Shown here: piece after piece, positions 35,272 through 44,752 of the stretch
Position numbering within the stretch: the stretch's first letter is position 1
How the letters are laid out: each line of letters begins with the position of its first letter
Source: Cohnella baijiui
GTDB lineage: Bacteria > Bacillota > Bacilli > Paenibacillales > Paenibacillaceae
DNA length: 64,000 nt
Direction: 5' to 3'
NCBI RefSeq assembly: GCF_020731285.1
Contig: NZ_JAJFOW010000002.1
Location: 310,001-374,000 of the forward strand
Position numbers and translations under genes: made by a program
Notes under the pieces: model-generated
What the model saw: only the letters and a program-made list of their open reading frames with translations
What the model was told of the DNA's origin: nothing
The model's database searches: none

Positions 35272-35350
35272 GGCCATTCCGCTCGCGCTGCTGGGATGGT
35301 CCGCCTTGTTCGGGAAGAGACGCGCGGCCAAAGCGGAAAGGACGGGATGA
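35263..35350 (+). pseudogene. C-terminal tail of a truncated membrane protein
   Basis: The plus strand reads GSAIPLALLGWSALFGKRR followed by AAKAERTG and a stop: a hydrophobic segment with a positively charged tail, like the last membrane helix of a transporter or small membrane protein. Its stop overlaps the ASCH gene start as ATGA. The 5' part is missing at the same place where the leftward response regulator loses its 5' part. Confidence 0.4.
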
Positions 35351-35686
35351 AGACGATGCCGGAACCATGGCCCCCAAAAACGTGCAGCATCGAGCGTTTA
35401 ATTACCCGCGAGGAAGATCGGGAACGCGTCTTGTCGCGAAAAAAAAACGGCCGTCCGAAGAAACGGACGGTACGCGGATCCCGGCGAAATCATGACGATA
35501 AACGGAACTGCCTTCGAAGTGCATCGCGTGTATAGGCAAACTGTAGCGGACATATCTGACGAGGACGCCAGGACGGAGGGATTCGCCGATTTGGAAGCGT
35601 ACAAGCGGTACATCGCGTCTCTCCATGCAGGCGCGGTTTGGTTTCCGCAAGCGAAGGTATGGGTGCACGAGTTTCGTCCCTTGTGA
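35347..35686 (+). pseudogene. ASCH-domain protein, frameshifted at a run of nine adenines
   Basis: Reading from ATG 35347 or 35356 gives KTCSIERLITREEDRERVLS, then RKK at 35438-35446, where nine A bases occur. With eight A bases the reading would continue as TAVRRNGRYADPGEIMTING and join the open frame AFEVHRVYRQTVADISDEDA...VWVHEFRPL to the stop at 35686. Together this is a full ASCH-type protein of about 112 residues, a PUA-like fold associated with RNA or modified nucleosides. The single extra A makes it a pseudogene unless transcriptional slippage on A9 restores the frame, which is a known effect in bacteria. An assembly or sequencing error is also possible. Confidence 0.65.
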
Positions 35687-35705
35687 TGGCTATCCAATCC
35701 GCAGC

Positions 35706-35832
35706 TATTCCCTTCCCTATTCGACAGGTCGGACGCTTCCATTTCTTTTAGAATCGCTTTTTCGATGGTCTCTTTTCGGTGGAAACCTTGGAGCACCTGG
35801 TTGCCGATGATGTAGGTGGGTACGGCCGTAGC
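35706..35832 (-). pseudogene. C-terminal remnant of a DsbA-family oxidoreductase
   Basis: The minus strand reads AVPTYIIGNQVLQGFHRKET and IEKAILKEMEAS. The cis-proline segment V-P-T-Y-I-I and the following G-F/G-A turn with a helix are the usual end of DsbA/FrnE-type proteins. The thioredoxin-fold front with CxxC is absent, and its place is taken by the end of the GH43 gene. There is no start codon with a ribosome site. Confidence 0.5.
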
Positions 35833-35836
35833 GACT

Positions 35837-37681
35837 TCAGTCCAATCGGTACATAAGCCAAAATTGCGCGGTCCCGCCGGGGAGATCCTCCCAAGTCCCT
35901 ACGCCCGCTCCGCTGTCGATGCTGGCTCCGCCTACATCGAGTGCTTTTCCCGTCCGCGCGTTTAACAATTTACAGTAGCCGTTACCGGTGTCGACGAGCT
36001 TCCATTTTTGCGTGTCCAGTCCCTTAGGCTCCGAGACGGCTACTCTTCCCCAAGGGGCAGATGGATCCATCACGGTAAGCGCTTTGCCGGAGTTTGGATT
36101 GATCATCGTATAGGTTCCGTCCTCGTTCTGGACAACTTTCCAGCGCTGTGCTGCTCCGCCGTCAGAATCGTCCCACATCTGGGTCCAGGTCCCATCCGCC
36201 GTACCTGCGCCCGTCACATCGAGCGCCTTGCCGCCGTTGGGGTTGATGAGCTTATATTCAGCCCCGGACTTGACCGAGAACGTGTTGCTCCCCGACGTCT
36301 CGATATAATCGATCTCGAGGGCGTGCTTGCCCTTTTTGAATTCGATAACATTGTCGTAACCTTTTTTCAGTTTGATTTGAAATGAGGCGGTTGCGAACTG
36401 ATTGCTTCCCGTCTGGGGGAAGGACATCGTCGTCAGCTTGCCGTTCACCGAAACTTGTTCTGTAGCATTCGGGCCGGCGGCGTTCGAATATCGAACCGAT
36501 AAAGTGTAGCTCCCTTCCTCCGGTACAATGACATCCTTGAACGTCAAGGAGCTATTTTCGTTATTCAGACGAACGATTTTACCTCCGGAGGCGGCTGCAG
36601 TATCCTTCACGTTCGCTTTAACCGGTGTGGCTACCTCCGCTTCAATCCGGAAGTCTCCGGAGGGAACGGAGAGCGGACCGTTCGTCGGAACGCCGAAATT
36701 CGGAGAACCGTCAATGTTCCATGTAAAAGGCTGTACACGGGACGGACGGGCGCCGCAACCTTGGCTGGGACCGCTGTTGCCGTGGTATACGATCAGATCT
36801 TGCGTGCCGTCCTTGGATGGGACGAAGGAGTTGTGGCCCGGGCCGAACACGCCGTTCTCCGGCGATTTGGCGAACACAGGCTGCGCGCTCTTCGTCCACG
36901 ATGCGGGATTAAGCAAATCGCTTGTATCGTTCGCTGTCAGGATGCCGAGCGAATAATCGTCCTCCCAACAGGCGCTCGCGGAATAGACGAGAAATATTTG
37001 TCCGTTCCGTTTCAGGATGACTGCACCTTCGTTTACCGGCATTCCTTTCTTCTCCCAGCCGTATTCGGGCTTCGTCAAAATCACGTTGTCGCCGTTCAAC
37101 GTCCACGGATCGGACATCGGCGCGATGGCGATCGCACTGCCATGGGCGCCGGACCAATTCCCGTATGCCGCATACAGGAAGTACAATTGGCCGTTATGTT
37201 CAAATACCGTGCCGTCCAGACCGGAATACTGCGTGTTCAGCTTTCCTTTGTCGGTCCAACCTCCCTGCAGTGGATCGGCGGAATCATTCTCCAGGACGTA
37301 CACTCCGCGGCAATTATCTCCGCAGCCCGTATTCGCCGTATAATAGATGTACCATTTACCTTCGATATAATGGATCTCCGGAGCCCAGATGTCTTTTAAT
37401 CCGGGAGGGGTTGTCCATACCGTCTTCCGTTGTCCCAGATCGATTGCGGTCATCGATCTCGATTTCCAAATATCCACTCTGTTGCCTAACGTGCGGGTAA
37501 AATAATAATATCCATCAGTATGCAGCATCACATAAGGGTCCGCTCCGGCTGTATTGATCGGATTCGAATAGGTCGAAGTGGATGCGGCGGACGATTCATC
37601 AGCACCAAAAGAAGTCAGGATTAGCATAAGCATGAGAACAAGCGCCGATAATTTCAAGCCGATTCCTTTAGCAGCGCGCAT
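35837..37681 (-). CDS. GH43 arabinanase/arabinofuranosidase with CBM6/35-like and ricin-type modules
   Basis: A 614-residue secreted enzyme. A signal peptide (hydrophobic LKLSALVLMLMLILTSF, cleavage after AASA or near) is followed by a five-bladed GH43 domain at about residues 35-340. The three catalytic acids are visible: D in AGADPYVML, D in YSGLDGTVFEH and E in PVNEGAVIL. Residues 345-465 form a beta-sandwich carbohydrate-binding domain (RIEAEVATP...IEFKKGKHALEIDYIE). Residues 475-614 form a ricin-type trefoil with three NPNGGKALDV-type repeats. It would release arabinose or arabino-oligosaccharides outside the cell. The start ATG 37681 follows GGAGGTG. It is the last gene of the arabinan operon. 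Confidence 0.88.
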   Translation of the reverse strand: MRAAKGIGLKLSALVLMLMLILTSFGADESSAASTSTYSNPINTAGADPYVMLHTDGYYYFTRTLGNRVDIWKSRSMTAIDLGQRKTVWTTPPGLKDIWAPEIHYIEGKWYIYYTANTGCGDNCRGVYVLENDSADPLQGGWTDKGKLNTQYSGLDGTVFEHNGQLYFLYAAYGNWSGAHGSAIAIAPMSDPWTLNGDNVILTKPEYGWEKKGMPVNEGAVILKRNGQIFLVYSASACWEDDYSLGILTANDTSDLLNPASWTKSAQPVFAKSPENGVFGPGHNSFVPSKDGTQDLIVYHGNSGPSQGCGARPSRVQPFTWNIDGSPNFGVPTNGPLSVPSGDFRIEAEVATPVKANVKDTAAASGGKIVRLNNENSSLTFKDVIVPEEGSYTLSVRYSNAAGPNATEQVSVNGKLTTMSFPQTGSNQFATASFQIKLKKGYDNVIEFKKGKHALEIDYIETSGSNTFSVKSGAEYKLINPNGGKALDVTGAGTADGTWTQMWDDSDGGAAQRWKVVQNEDGTYTMINPNSGKALTVMDPSAPWGRVAVSEPKGLDTQKWKLVDTGNGYCKLLNARTGKALDVGGASIDSGAGVGTWEDLPGGTAQFWLMYRLD

Positions 37682-37746
37682 CGTTTCGTACACCTCCGTG
37701 AGCTTTTGATTATCCAATTTAATGGATTACAAGCATATGTCGATTG

Positions 37747-39588
37747 TTAATAAAGATATAAGCGCTGGTTTTCCCCCTCTCGAATCCAGACCTGCATAAA
37801 GCCTTCCTCCCGGTTATCCCAAGCATAGTAAGGAATTAAAAGACACGGTTTCCCATTTTCTTCTTTACCCATCAATACGGTTACGCCGCCAAGCAGATCC
37901 GGATGGTAACGAATATTTAGCGGTTCACGGGCAGAAAGGGTAAAGGTGTCATAGGTTAAATCCGGATTATCAGCTTGCTCTATACAATAAACAATGGGTC
38001 CACGCTGAATGGCAAGACGACCACGATTGGCTTCGACCTCCTCCCTGGCACGCACGACCTCCACAGGCATATCGAGTTCAAGTACGATGGAGTCTCCCTG
38101 CGACCATTTTCGATCAAGAATCAGATACCCCTGATCCGTCAGTGCCTCGGCTTCGAAGAGGCTCTCTCCACCGATCTTTAGCTTGTAGCCTCTGCACCAA
38201 CCCGGTACGCGAAATCGAATGACGAATTTTCCCGTTCGTTCAGGGTGAACCGCAAGCTCGATCTTGCCGTCCCACGGGTAATTCGTCGTTTGTTTCAGCT
38301 TTACGATAAGCCCGTTGCCGATCTCGAATTCCGCTTCGCTATTCATGAACTGATTTATGGCGAGCCCGTCGTCCGTCCTTGCATAAGCATACTGGCCTAT
38401 GGAAGGTAGATACCTTACCAAATTCGTCGGACAACAGGACGTGCCGAACCATTCTACGCGGTGGTGGCCTCCTTTCGACGCCAGCGGATTGACGTAGAAA
38501 AACTTGTCGCCGGACAACGAAATTCCAGCTAAAGCGCCATTGTACATTTCACGCTCCACCACATCGGCATATTTGGCATCACCGAACAGCAGGTTCATCC
38601 GATGATTCCAGAACACCATGGCGATTGCAGCGCAAGTCTCGCAATAAGCCGTTTCGTTCGGAAGATCGTAATCGTGAGTAAAGCCTTCATTATGCAAGGA
38701 GGGTCCGATCCCTCCCGTCACGTACATGTTGCGCTCCACGGTATGCGCCCAAACCCGATGCAGGGCATCGACGTAGGCCGGATCACCCGAGGCATGAACA
38801 ACATCCGCCATTGCCGTGTATAGATACATAGCGCGGACGGCGTGCCCGGTCACCTTCTCGATGTTTCGAACCGGAACATCGTCCTGGCAGTATGCCGGCC
38901 CCCATTCTTCTTTATCCCATATCTCGCCTTTTCCGTGACCGCGACCACGTTCCTCTAACAGCCAAAGAGCGAGTTTCCAATAACGCTCATCATGAGTAAC
39001 GTGATACAACTTCACGAGAGCCAGTTCGATTTCTTCATGCCCTTCAACCCAGTGACGTTTACCGGGGCCGAATATGCGATCGTAATGGTCAACCATCCTG
39101 CAGGCAACATCGAGAAGCTTGCGTTTGCCTGTCGCTTCGAAATAAGCGACCGCCGCCTCAATCAAATGACCGCCATTATACATTTCATGTTTTTCCATAT
39201 CCGTCCATTTGCTCTCAGGCGCCACCAACGTATAGTAGGTACACAAATATCCATCCGGTTCCTGCGCCGCGGCTATGAGCTCGATAATACTGTCGGTTTC
39301 CGATTCCAGCTCCGGATCCCTGTTCGACATCAGCAGATAGGCTGCACCTTCGAGCACCTTGTACACATCGGAGTCGTTGAAGTAGATGCCTTCGAACGCG
39401 CCATCCAAGAGTCCGGCGGCCTTGGCGAAGTTCGAGATACGCCCGGTTTTTTCGCATTGGGCCAGGCAGGCTTTGATCGTGACTTTGCTTAGCACTTCAA
39501 GACGCGGACGCCAGAAATCATCGTCGATCGTTACCTTCGTAAAAGGAACGCCCTGCCAATTCATCAGTGGTGCTTCTGTCTGTATCAT
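37747..39588 (-). CDS. GH127 beta-L-arabinofuranosidase
   Basis: A 613-residue cytoplasmic enzyme with an (alpha/alpha)6 barrel followed by beta domains. The zinc/cysteine active site of the HypBA1 group is intact: E and C in AYCETCAAIA (E-x-C) and the double cysteine of WFGTSCCPTNLVRYLP, the first of which acts as nucleophile. The N-terminal FTKVTIDDDFWRPRLEVL is a family signature. It cleaves beta-L-arabinofuranosides such as Ara-beta-1,2-Ara taken up by the adjacent importer. No signal peptide is present, so oligosaccharides are cleaved inside the cell. It lies 26 bases after the second permease gene. Confidence 0.92.
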   Translation of the reverse strand: MIQTEAPLMNWQGVPFTKVTIDDDFWRPRLEVLSKVTIKACLAQCEKTGRISNFAKAAGLLDGAFEGIYFNDSDVYKVLEGAAYLLMSNRDPELESETDSIIELIAAAQEPDGYLCTYYTLVAPESKWTDMEKHEMYNGGHLIEAAVAYFEATGKRKLLDVACRMVDHYDRIFGPGKRHWVEGHEEIELALVKLYHVTHDERYWKLALWLLEERGRGHGKGEIWDKEEWGPAYCQDDVPVRNIEKVTGHAVRAMYLYTAMADVVHASGDPAYVDALHRVWAHTVERNMYVTGGIGPSLHNEGFTHDYDLPNETAYCETCAAIAMVFWNHRMNLLFGDAKYADVVEREMYNGALAGISLSGDKFFYVNPLASKGGHHRVEWFGTSCCPTNLVRYLPSIGQYAYARTDDGLAINQFMNSEAEFEIGNGLIVKLKQTTNYPWDGKIELAVHPERTGKFVIRFRVPGWCRGYKLKIGGESLFEAEALTDQGYLILDRKWSQGDSIVLELDMPVEVVRAREEVEANRGRLAIQRGPIVYCIEQADNPDLTYDTFTLSAREPLNIRYHPDLLGGVTVLMGKEENGKPCLLIPYYAWDNREEGFMQVWIREGENQRLYLY

Positions 39589-39614
39589 TCGGGTTATTCC
39601 TTTCCATCGTTATT

Positions 39615-40445
39615 TCATCCTTTTAGGCCGGTCAGCGTAATCCCTTCAAGGAAGTAACGCTGCCCGATCAAAAACACGATGACGCAGGGTAGCACGACAG
39701 CTGCCGAAGCCGCCATGAGCAGATCCCATTGCGCGGAATAGGAGCCTTGAAACATCTGCAGTCCGAGCGCAAGGGTGAACAGGCTGTCGCTTTTCAAATA
39801 AATGAGCGGTCCCATGAAATCGTTCCATGAGCCCAGGAAGCTGAACAAGGCGACCACGATAATGGCCGAGCGGCTGAGCGGCAAAATAATGCTCCTGTAG
39901 ATTTGAAAATAAGTCGCTCCGTCCACGAAGGCCGCTTCATCGAAATCCCGCGGAATGGTTAAATAAAATTGACGCAGCAGGAAAATATTGAAGATGCCGC
40001 CGCCGAAATAAGCCGGTACGATCAACGGGTAAAACGTGTCATAGAATCCGACCATTTTCCAGCCGAGAAAGCTGGGAATAAGAGTGACGGCCGCCGGCAG
40101 CATCATGCTTGACATCAAAATGCCGAATACGGCGTCCCTTCCTTTCCATTGAATGCGCGAGAACCCGAACGCCGCGATACTGCTCGTAAGAACAGTGCCG
40201 ATCAAAACGCCGGCCACGATGATAAGCGTATTGGTGAAGAAGGTGCCAAACGGCAGGATCGTAAGCGCTCTATGAAAATTGTCCCATTGGAACGGTTTTG
40301 GAATCCACTCCGGCGGCATGGTGAAGATTTGCGATAAGTTCATGAGCGAGCTTCGCAGCAACCATACAAACGGAATGATAAACGTGGCCGAGATCAGTAA
40401 TAAAGCTGCATAACCTGCCGTAAGCATCAGCTTCGATTGCTTCAC
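39615..40445 (-). CDS. Carbohydrate ABC transporter permease, AraQ type
   Basis: A 276-residue membrane protein with six segments and EAA loop FDEAAFVDGATYFQIYRSII. The end, YFLEGITLTGLKG, is typical of the family. The start is GTG 40445, overlapping the stop of the preceding permease as GTGA and following GGAGGGGAGC. Upstream in-frame ATG codons lie inside the previous gene and are rejected. It pairs with the gene at 40442-41329. Confidence 0.92.
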   Translation of the reverse strand: MKQSKLMLTAGYAALLLISATFIIPFVWLLRSSLMNLSQIFTMPPEWIPKPFQWDNFHRALTILPFGTFFTNTLIIVAGVLIGTVLTSSIAAFGFSRIQWKGRDAVFGILMSSMMLPAAVTLIPSFLGWKMVGFYDTFYPLIVPAYFGGGIFNIFLLRQFYLTIPRDFDEAAFVDGATYFQIYRSIILPLSRSAIIVVALFSFLGSWNDFMGPLIYLKSDSLFTLALGLQMFQGSYSAQWDLLMAASAAVVLPCVIVFLIGQRYFLEGITLTGLKG

Positions 40446-41329
40446 GCACGCTCCCCTCCTTCGTAATGCACCCATGACTTCGAGGTTTTGAATACAAAAA
40501 AGGTGAAAATCAGGATAATGACGAACAGCACCCATGCCAGCGCGGACGCATATCCCATTTCGGTATCCCGGAAACCTGTTCGCCAGAGATAGAATACATA
40601 AAATAAACTCTTATTATTCGGTCCGCCCTGCGTTAATATATACGCTTCGTTAAACACCTGGAAAGAACCGATGATCGTCATAATCGTATTGAAGAAGATC
40701 GTCGGCGTGACCATCGGAATCGTAATGTGACGCAGCTTGCTGTACCACCCGCCACCATCCACGTCGATCGACTCGTAATACTGCTTGGGAATGCCCGACA
40801 GCCCCGCGAGGAATATAATGACCGTCCCGCCGATCCCCCACAACGTGGTGATGACGACGGACGGAATTACGCTGCCCTCCGAATACAACCAATTGCCTGT
40901 CGGCAGATGCAACCAACTGAGCGCCGAGTTGATCAGGCCCAGATCCGGATTCAGCAGCCACATCCAGATCATGGCCGACGCGACCGCCGGCACGATGCTG
41001 GGCAGATAAATGATCGTGCGAAAGATGGATCTTCCTCTGACGTTCAGGTTAAGCAGCAGGGCAATCGCGAATGAAACGATAATAACGGCAGGTACTCGCA
41101 AAATGACGAAGTAGAAAGTAACGCCAAGCGATTTATAGAATAGTTCATCTTCACCCGAGAACAGCTTGGAATAATTATCGATTCCGACGAAAGCGGTTTG
41201 CTCTCTGAACACGTTATAATCCGTCAAGCTAAGCACCAAGCTGGCAATCATGGGACCCAATGTGAAAATGATAAACCCGAGTATGGCGGGCGAAGTGAAC
41301 AATAATCCGTAAAATAGCCCTTTTCTCAT
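40442..41329 (-). CDS. Sugar ABC transporter permease, AraP type
   Basis: A 295-residue membrane protein with six segments; the EAA-like loop is YYESIDVDGGGWYSKLRHIT. ATG 41329 (MRKGLFYGLLFTSPAILG) follows GGAGGC. It lies about 90 bases after the binding protein gene. The ATPase is not encoded locally, as for the other two importers in this window. Confidence 0.92.
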   Translation of the reverse strand: MRKGLFYGLLFTSPAILGFIIFTLGPMIASLVLSLTDYNVFREQTAFVGIDNYSKLFSGEDELFYKSLGVTFYFVILRVPAVIIVSFAIALLLNLNVRGRSIFRTIIYLPSIVPAVASAMIWMWLLNPDLGLINSALSWLHLPTGNWLYSEGSVIPSVVITTLWGIGGTVIIFLAGLSGIPKQYYESIDVDGGGWYSKLRHITIPMVTPTIFFNTIMTIIGSFQVFNEAYILTQGGPNNKSLFYVFYLWRTGFRDTEMGYASALAWVLFVIILIFTFFVFKTSKSWVHYEGGERA

Positions 41330-41420
41330 GCATGCCTCCGATCTCGAAGCTTCCCGCTTGGGAAGACGGCGACATAAGCAAGAACGCCGTCTCCTCCTCA
41401 TAAATGCTTTTTCTGAAACC

Positions 41421-42854
41421 TTATCCCTTCACGTCGCGGCGGCCCTGCACCTGCGCTTGCGCTTTTGCAGCGATGGAATCCATGGCTTCTTGAGCGGTCT
41501 GTTGGCCGAGCCACACCTTATCCAAAGCGGGATTTACGATGTCCATTATTTTGTTGAAGTTTTTCACATAGCCCGTTGGCGTTTGGTGGCTGTCATTCAA
41601 CAGAACATCGACGATCGCGTCTTTATATCCCGATGGCCGGGAATCCAGGTTTTCCGTCCATTTGGCGAGCAATGCCGAATCCGTATACCAGTCTCGATAA
41701 GAGGGCATCCACGTCCCGGCCGTAATCAGGTCGATCGACGCTTCCGGGTCCATCAGCGCTTTCATCAGCTCCCAAGCCTCTTTCGGATGTTTGGTCGATT
41801 TAAACATGGAGAACATCCCGCTAACGACGGTCGTCATCGGTTTTTGCATAATCGGCAATACGCCGACGTTAAAATGGAATTTCGATTGCGCCAATCCTGC
41901 GCTAACCCATTGCCCGTCAATGGCCATGGCCACTTTTTTCGTCTGAAGCGCGACGTTCGGAGCCGGAATGTTTTTCGCTTGAACCGGAGAAGGCGCGACA
42001 TGATGAACATTGATCAAATCCGCGATTTTCTGAAGGGCCTCCACCGCAGCCGGCTGATTCAGCGCGAAGGTTTTCCCGTCTTCGGAGACGAAGTCCCCGC
42101 CGTTGGAGAAAATAAAGTTGCTGTAGCTTCCCCACCACGTTGGAAAGTTCACGCCGAATTGCTTGATGTTTTTAGGATCGAAGCCCGGATCGGTCACATT
42201 CCTGCCTTTGTTGTCAATCGTCAGCTTCTTGGCGACTTCGACGAACTCATCCCATGTCCACGCTTCCGACGCTTTGGCAGGCGGAGGCGTTAAGCCCGCA
42301 TCTTTGAAAATATCTTCGTTATAAAACAAACCGAATGACTCGGGTCCCGGCCCTAAGCCGATCACATTGCCCGGTTCGAGTGAATACGAGATGTTCGGAA
42401 CCAGTCTTTCTGCATTGATTTCCGGGTCTGACGAGAGAAAATCCTGGAGGTTGTAAAATTTCCCTTGCTCTGCAAGCGGGAATGCAATGCTGGCAGATTC
42501 CATCTGCGCGATATCCGGCACGTCATTGCCCGCCACCATCGTCGTGAGTTTGGTATCGTAGTCGGCGGCGATATGCTGAAGCTTAACGGTGATATTCGGA
42601 TATTTGTCCTCGAACTTCTTGATGGCTACCTTGTAAGCAGCGACTTCCTCCGGCGCTCCCCATACCGTCATGCGAAGCGTGATCGGTTGATCCGACTTCT
42701 CTCCGCCTGCCGATGCCGAGCTCGCCGTGTTGGCGGGGGACGAGGCGTTGCCGCTTCCGGCGTTCGAGTCGGACTTCGAGCACGCGGATAGAACCGTAAC
42801 GAGCATGATCAGGAACGCAAGCAGAACGGATATGGATTTCCTTTGTCGTGACAT
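41421..42854 (-). CDS. Sugar-binding lipoprotein (family 1 SBP)
   Basis: A 477-residue binding protein with lipobox LSAC at about residue 25 and a Ser/Ala/Gly-rich linker. The ligand-binding fold begins at ITLRMTVWGAPEEV and carries the family phrase WELMKALMDPEAS. The start ATG 42854 has AAGGGG eight bases upstream. Its own promoter with a probable cre site lies at 42918-42944. By operon position the ligand is probably an arabino-oligosaccharide. The regulator and kinase genes are upstream. Confidence 0.92.
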   Translation of the reverse strand: MSRQRKSISVLLAFLIMLVTVLSACSKSDSNAGSGNASSPANTASSASAGGEKSDQPITLRMTVWGAPEEVAAYKVAIKKFEDKYPNITVKLQHIAADYDTKLTTMVAGNDVPDIAQMESASIAFPLAEQGKFYNLQDFLSSDPEINAERLVPNISYSLEPGNVIGLGPGPESFGLFYNEDIFKDAGLTPPPAKASEAWTWDEFVEVAKKLTIDNKGRNVTDPGFDPKNIKQFGVNFPTWWGSYSNFIFSNGGDFVSEDGKTFALNQPAAVEALQKIADLINVHHVAPSPVQAKNIPAPNVALQTKKVAMAIDGQWVSAGLAQSKFHFNVGVLPIMQKPMTTVVSGMFSMFKSTKHPKEAWELMKALMDPEASIDLITAGTWMPSYRDWYTDSALLAKWTENLDSRPSGYKDAIVDVLLNDSHQTPTGYVKNFNKIMDIVNPALDKVWLGQQTAQEAMDSIAAKAQAQVQGRRDVKG

Positions 42855-42917
42855 CTTCCGGACCCCTTTCGATGTTTCAACCCTCATTGATTCATAGCTG
42901 CAGTCTATGATGTTCTC

Positions 42918-42944
42918 ATTATAAGACCGGATGCAGCGCTTACA
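42918..42944 (-). promoter_or_regulatory. Binding-protein promoter with a probable CcpA (cre) site
   Basis: A TATAAT box lies at 42923-42918 on the minus strand. TGTAAGCGCTGCAT (42944-42931, minus strand) matches the left half of the cre consensus TGWAAGCG exactly, and the right half is weak. Its place just upstream of the -10 box would let CcpA block the promoter when glucose is present. The -35 box is poor, as expected for a promoter needing an activator. Confidence 0.5.
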
Positions 42945-42985
42945 TAACCCGAGCCAGATTGGAATGGTGGACTTCGATTGGGTGT

Positions 42986-44752
42986 TTACAGCGGAAGCTT
43001 GATGGTCACTTTCGTTCCGGAACCCGGCACGGAGGCGATTGCGATTCCATACGCTACGCCGTACGTCATCCGGATACGGGCTATCGTATTCTTGATGCCG
43101 ACGGAAGACGATTCCCGATATAAAATGGCATGAACCGTATCGCTGCTCATTCCCCGTCCGTTATCCGCGATCTCAAAATGCCGTGTGTCCTCTTCGATCC
43201 AACCGCGTATGCGAATGCGCCCTCCCGATTCGATCTGATCGAAACCGTGCAGGATCGCATTCTCGACAAACGGCTGGAAGAGAAGCCTGGGCACCTTGTG
43301 TTGGTAGACCGCCGAATCGATCGCATAACTGACCGTGAATTTGTCTTCGAACCGGACGGACATAATATAGAAGTAGTTTTTCATCCATTCGATTTCCTCG
43401 GACAGATGAACGGCTCCCCAGTCCTTCCGCGAAGTATAGTGCAGCATGTTCGACAAGCAGACTAGCATTTTGCTAAGTTCCTTCTGATCGTTCTCGATGG
43501 CCGTCCAATTCATTACGTTTAACGTATTGTATAGAAAATGAGGATTCATCTGCATGTTCAGCGCTTGGATCTCCGCTTCCTGTTCCTTTAACTTGATCTC
43601 GTAATTTTCCGACACCAATAAACGGATCCGATCGTTCATCCGATTAAATCGCTGGAGCAAAATGCCGAATTCATCGTTGGTGCTGACCGCAACCTGCGTC
43701 TGGAAGTCCCCCTCTCCCACTGACCTCATCGCGCCGAGCAGCTTCTTGATCGGATTCGTAATTTTGCCTGAGATAAAATAGGCGAAAACAAGCGCAACGA
43801 TCCCCATAATGACGGCCAAAAGGGTCGTTGAGGCACGGATGACAGGGACCAGACTTTCTACAAGCGCGGATTCGGGCGTCATGACCATGGACATCCATCC
43901 GGTGATTTGCGATCGGTCGAAGCAGACGATCATTTTCACGCCGTCCAGCTTTATTCTTCGCGTGCCGCTGCCGGTCATTTGAAGCTGCTCCACCCAATTG
44001 TTCTTATACACTTGCGTTATACTGCCGGACTCGCTGCCGGCCAAGATGCGATTGTCCGGATCCAGAACCAAATAGCGGGAGCCTTCGGGAATGCTTTTCT
44101 CGTACAAGGAGTTCAATGTGTCCGATTTGAAGCTGATCGTCAGAACGGGTCGTTCTACTTTCGCATCCAGCTTCTCCAGGGTCGTATTGCTTAAATAGGA
44201 AAAATCAAGGACCCGCGTCGCGGAGAACAAATAACGGAAATCGATTGTCCCCTTCGCTAAGTACGGTTGATCGAACATGTCTACGAAATCGTAGGTGGGG
44301 AACCACACCATCTTTCCCCCAGCCTGCCGTGCCGCGCGATAAATATCCGAACGCGTCGGATCGCCTTGGGGCAGCGACTGGCCGAAAGTAAAATAAGACG
44401 TCCACAGCTGATATGCGAACACATCGTCAATCTGCGAGAAATATCCTCGTAGCCGATCGGACACGAGACGATCGGCGGCAAGCAGATCCGCCTTATTCTC
44501 CGGCTTCAAGCTATTAAAAACCCGGAACAAATCCTTGTCAACGAACATCGCCGCACTGTTCTGCTCGATGATCTGCAGCTTGTTGTCCATAATCTCGTTA
44601 TTTTTCTTTACGATCTCGTATACGTTCTTCTGCGCTTGTTCCGTAACGACGCGCAGGCCGGTCCGATAGAAGAGGGTTCCCAGCACGATCAGCGGGACAG
44701 CGATAAGGACTATATAGCTGGCTAACAACCGGGAGCGGAAGGTCATCTTCAT
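42986..44752 (-). CDS. YesM-type sensor histidine kinase of the arabinan locus
   Basis: A 588-residue kinase with membrane segments at about residues 10-30 and 290-315 around a Cache-like extracellular domain (DPTRSDIYRAARQAGGKMVW). Then follow HAMP, His_kinase with MQMNPHFLYNTLNVMNW and HATPase with FVENAILHGFD and IADNGRGM. Its start overlaps the end of the response regulator as ATGA, so the two are translated together from the regulator promoter upstream of 46344. It senses the extracellular sugar or the loaded binding protein. Confidence 0.92.
   Translation of the reverse strand: MKMTFRSRLLASYIVLIAVPLIVLGTLFYRTGLRVVTEQAQKNVYEIVKKNNEIMDNKLQIIEQNSAAMFVDKDLFRVFNSLKPENKADLLAADRLVSDRLRGYFSQIDDVFAYQLWTSYFTFGQSLPQGDPTRSDIYRAARQAGGKMVWFPTYDFVDMFDQPYLAKGTIDFRYLFSATRVLDFSYLSNTTLEKLDAKVERPVLTISFKSDTLNSLYEKSIPEGSRYLVLDPDNRILAGSESGSITQVYKNNWVEQLQMTGSGTRRIKLDGVKMIVCFDRSQITGWMSMVMTPESALVESLVPVIRASTTLLAVIMGIVALVFAYFISGKITNPIKKLLGAMRSVGEGDFQTQVAVSTNDEFGILLQRFNRMNDRIRLLVSENYEIKLKEQEAEIQALNMQMNPHFLYNTLNVMNWTAIENDQKELSKMLVCLSNMLHYTSRKDWGAVHLSEEIEWMKNYFYIMSVRFEDKFTVSYAIDSAVYQHKVPRLLFQPFVENAILHGFDQIESGGRIRIRGWIEEDTRHFEIADNGRGMSSDTVHAILYRESSSVGIKNTIARIRMTYGVAYGIAIASVPGSGTKVTIKLPL

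Noticed and set aside
34364..35377. Long leftward frame of 337 codons spanning the IS91 relic, tRNA-Leu and the response regulator fragment
   Set aside because: It reads through a tRNA gene and out of frame through the regulator; only its last 33 codons match the IS91 zinc finger, and these are reported as a pseudogene.
35450..35471. Hairpin CCGTCC...GGACGG next to an A/T run, which looks like a minus-strand terminator
   Set aside because: It lies inside the ASCH coding sequence, the run of nine A bases encodes RKK, and no leftward gene ends there.
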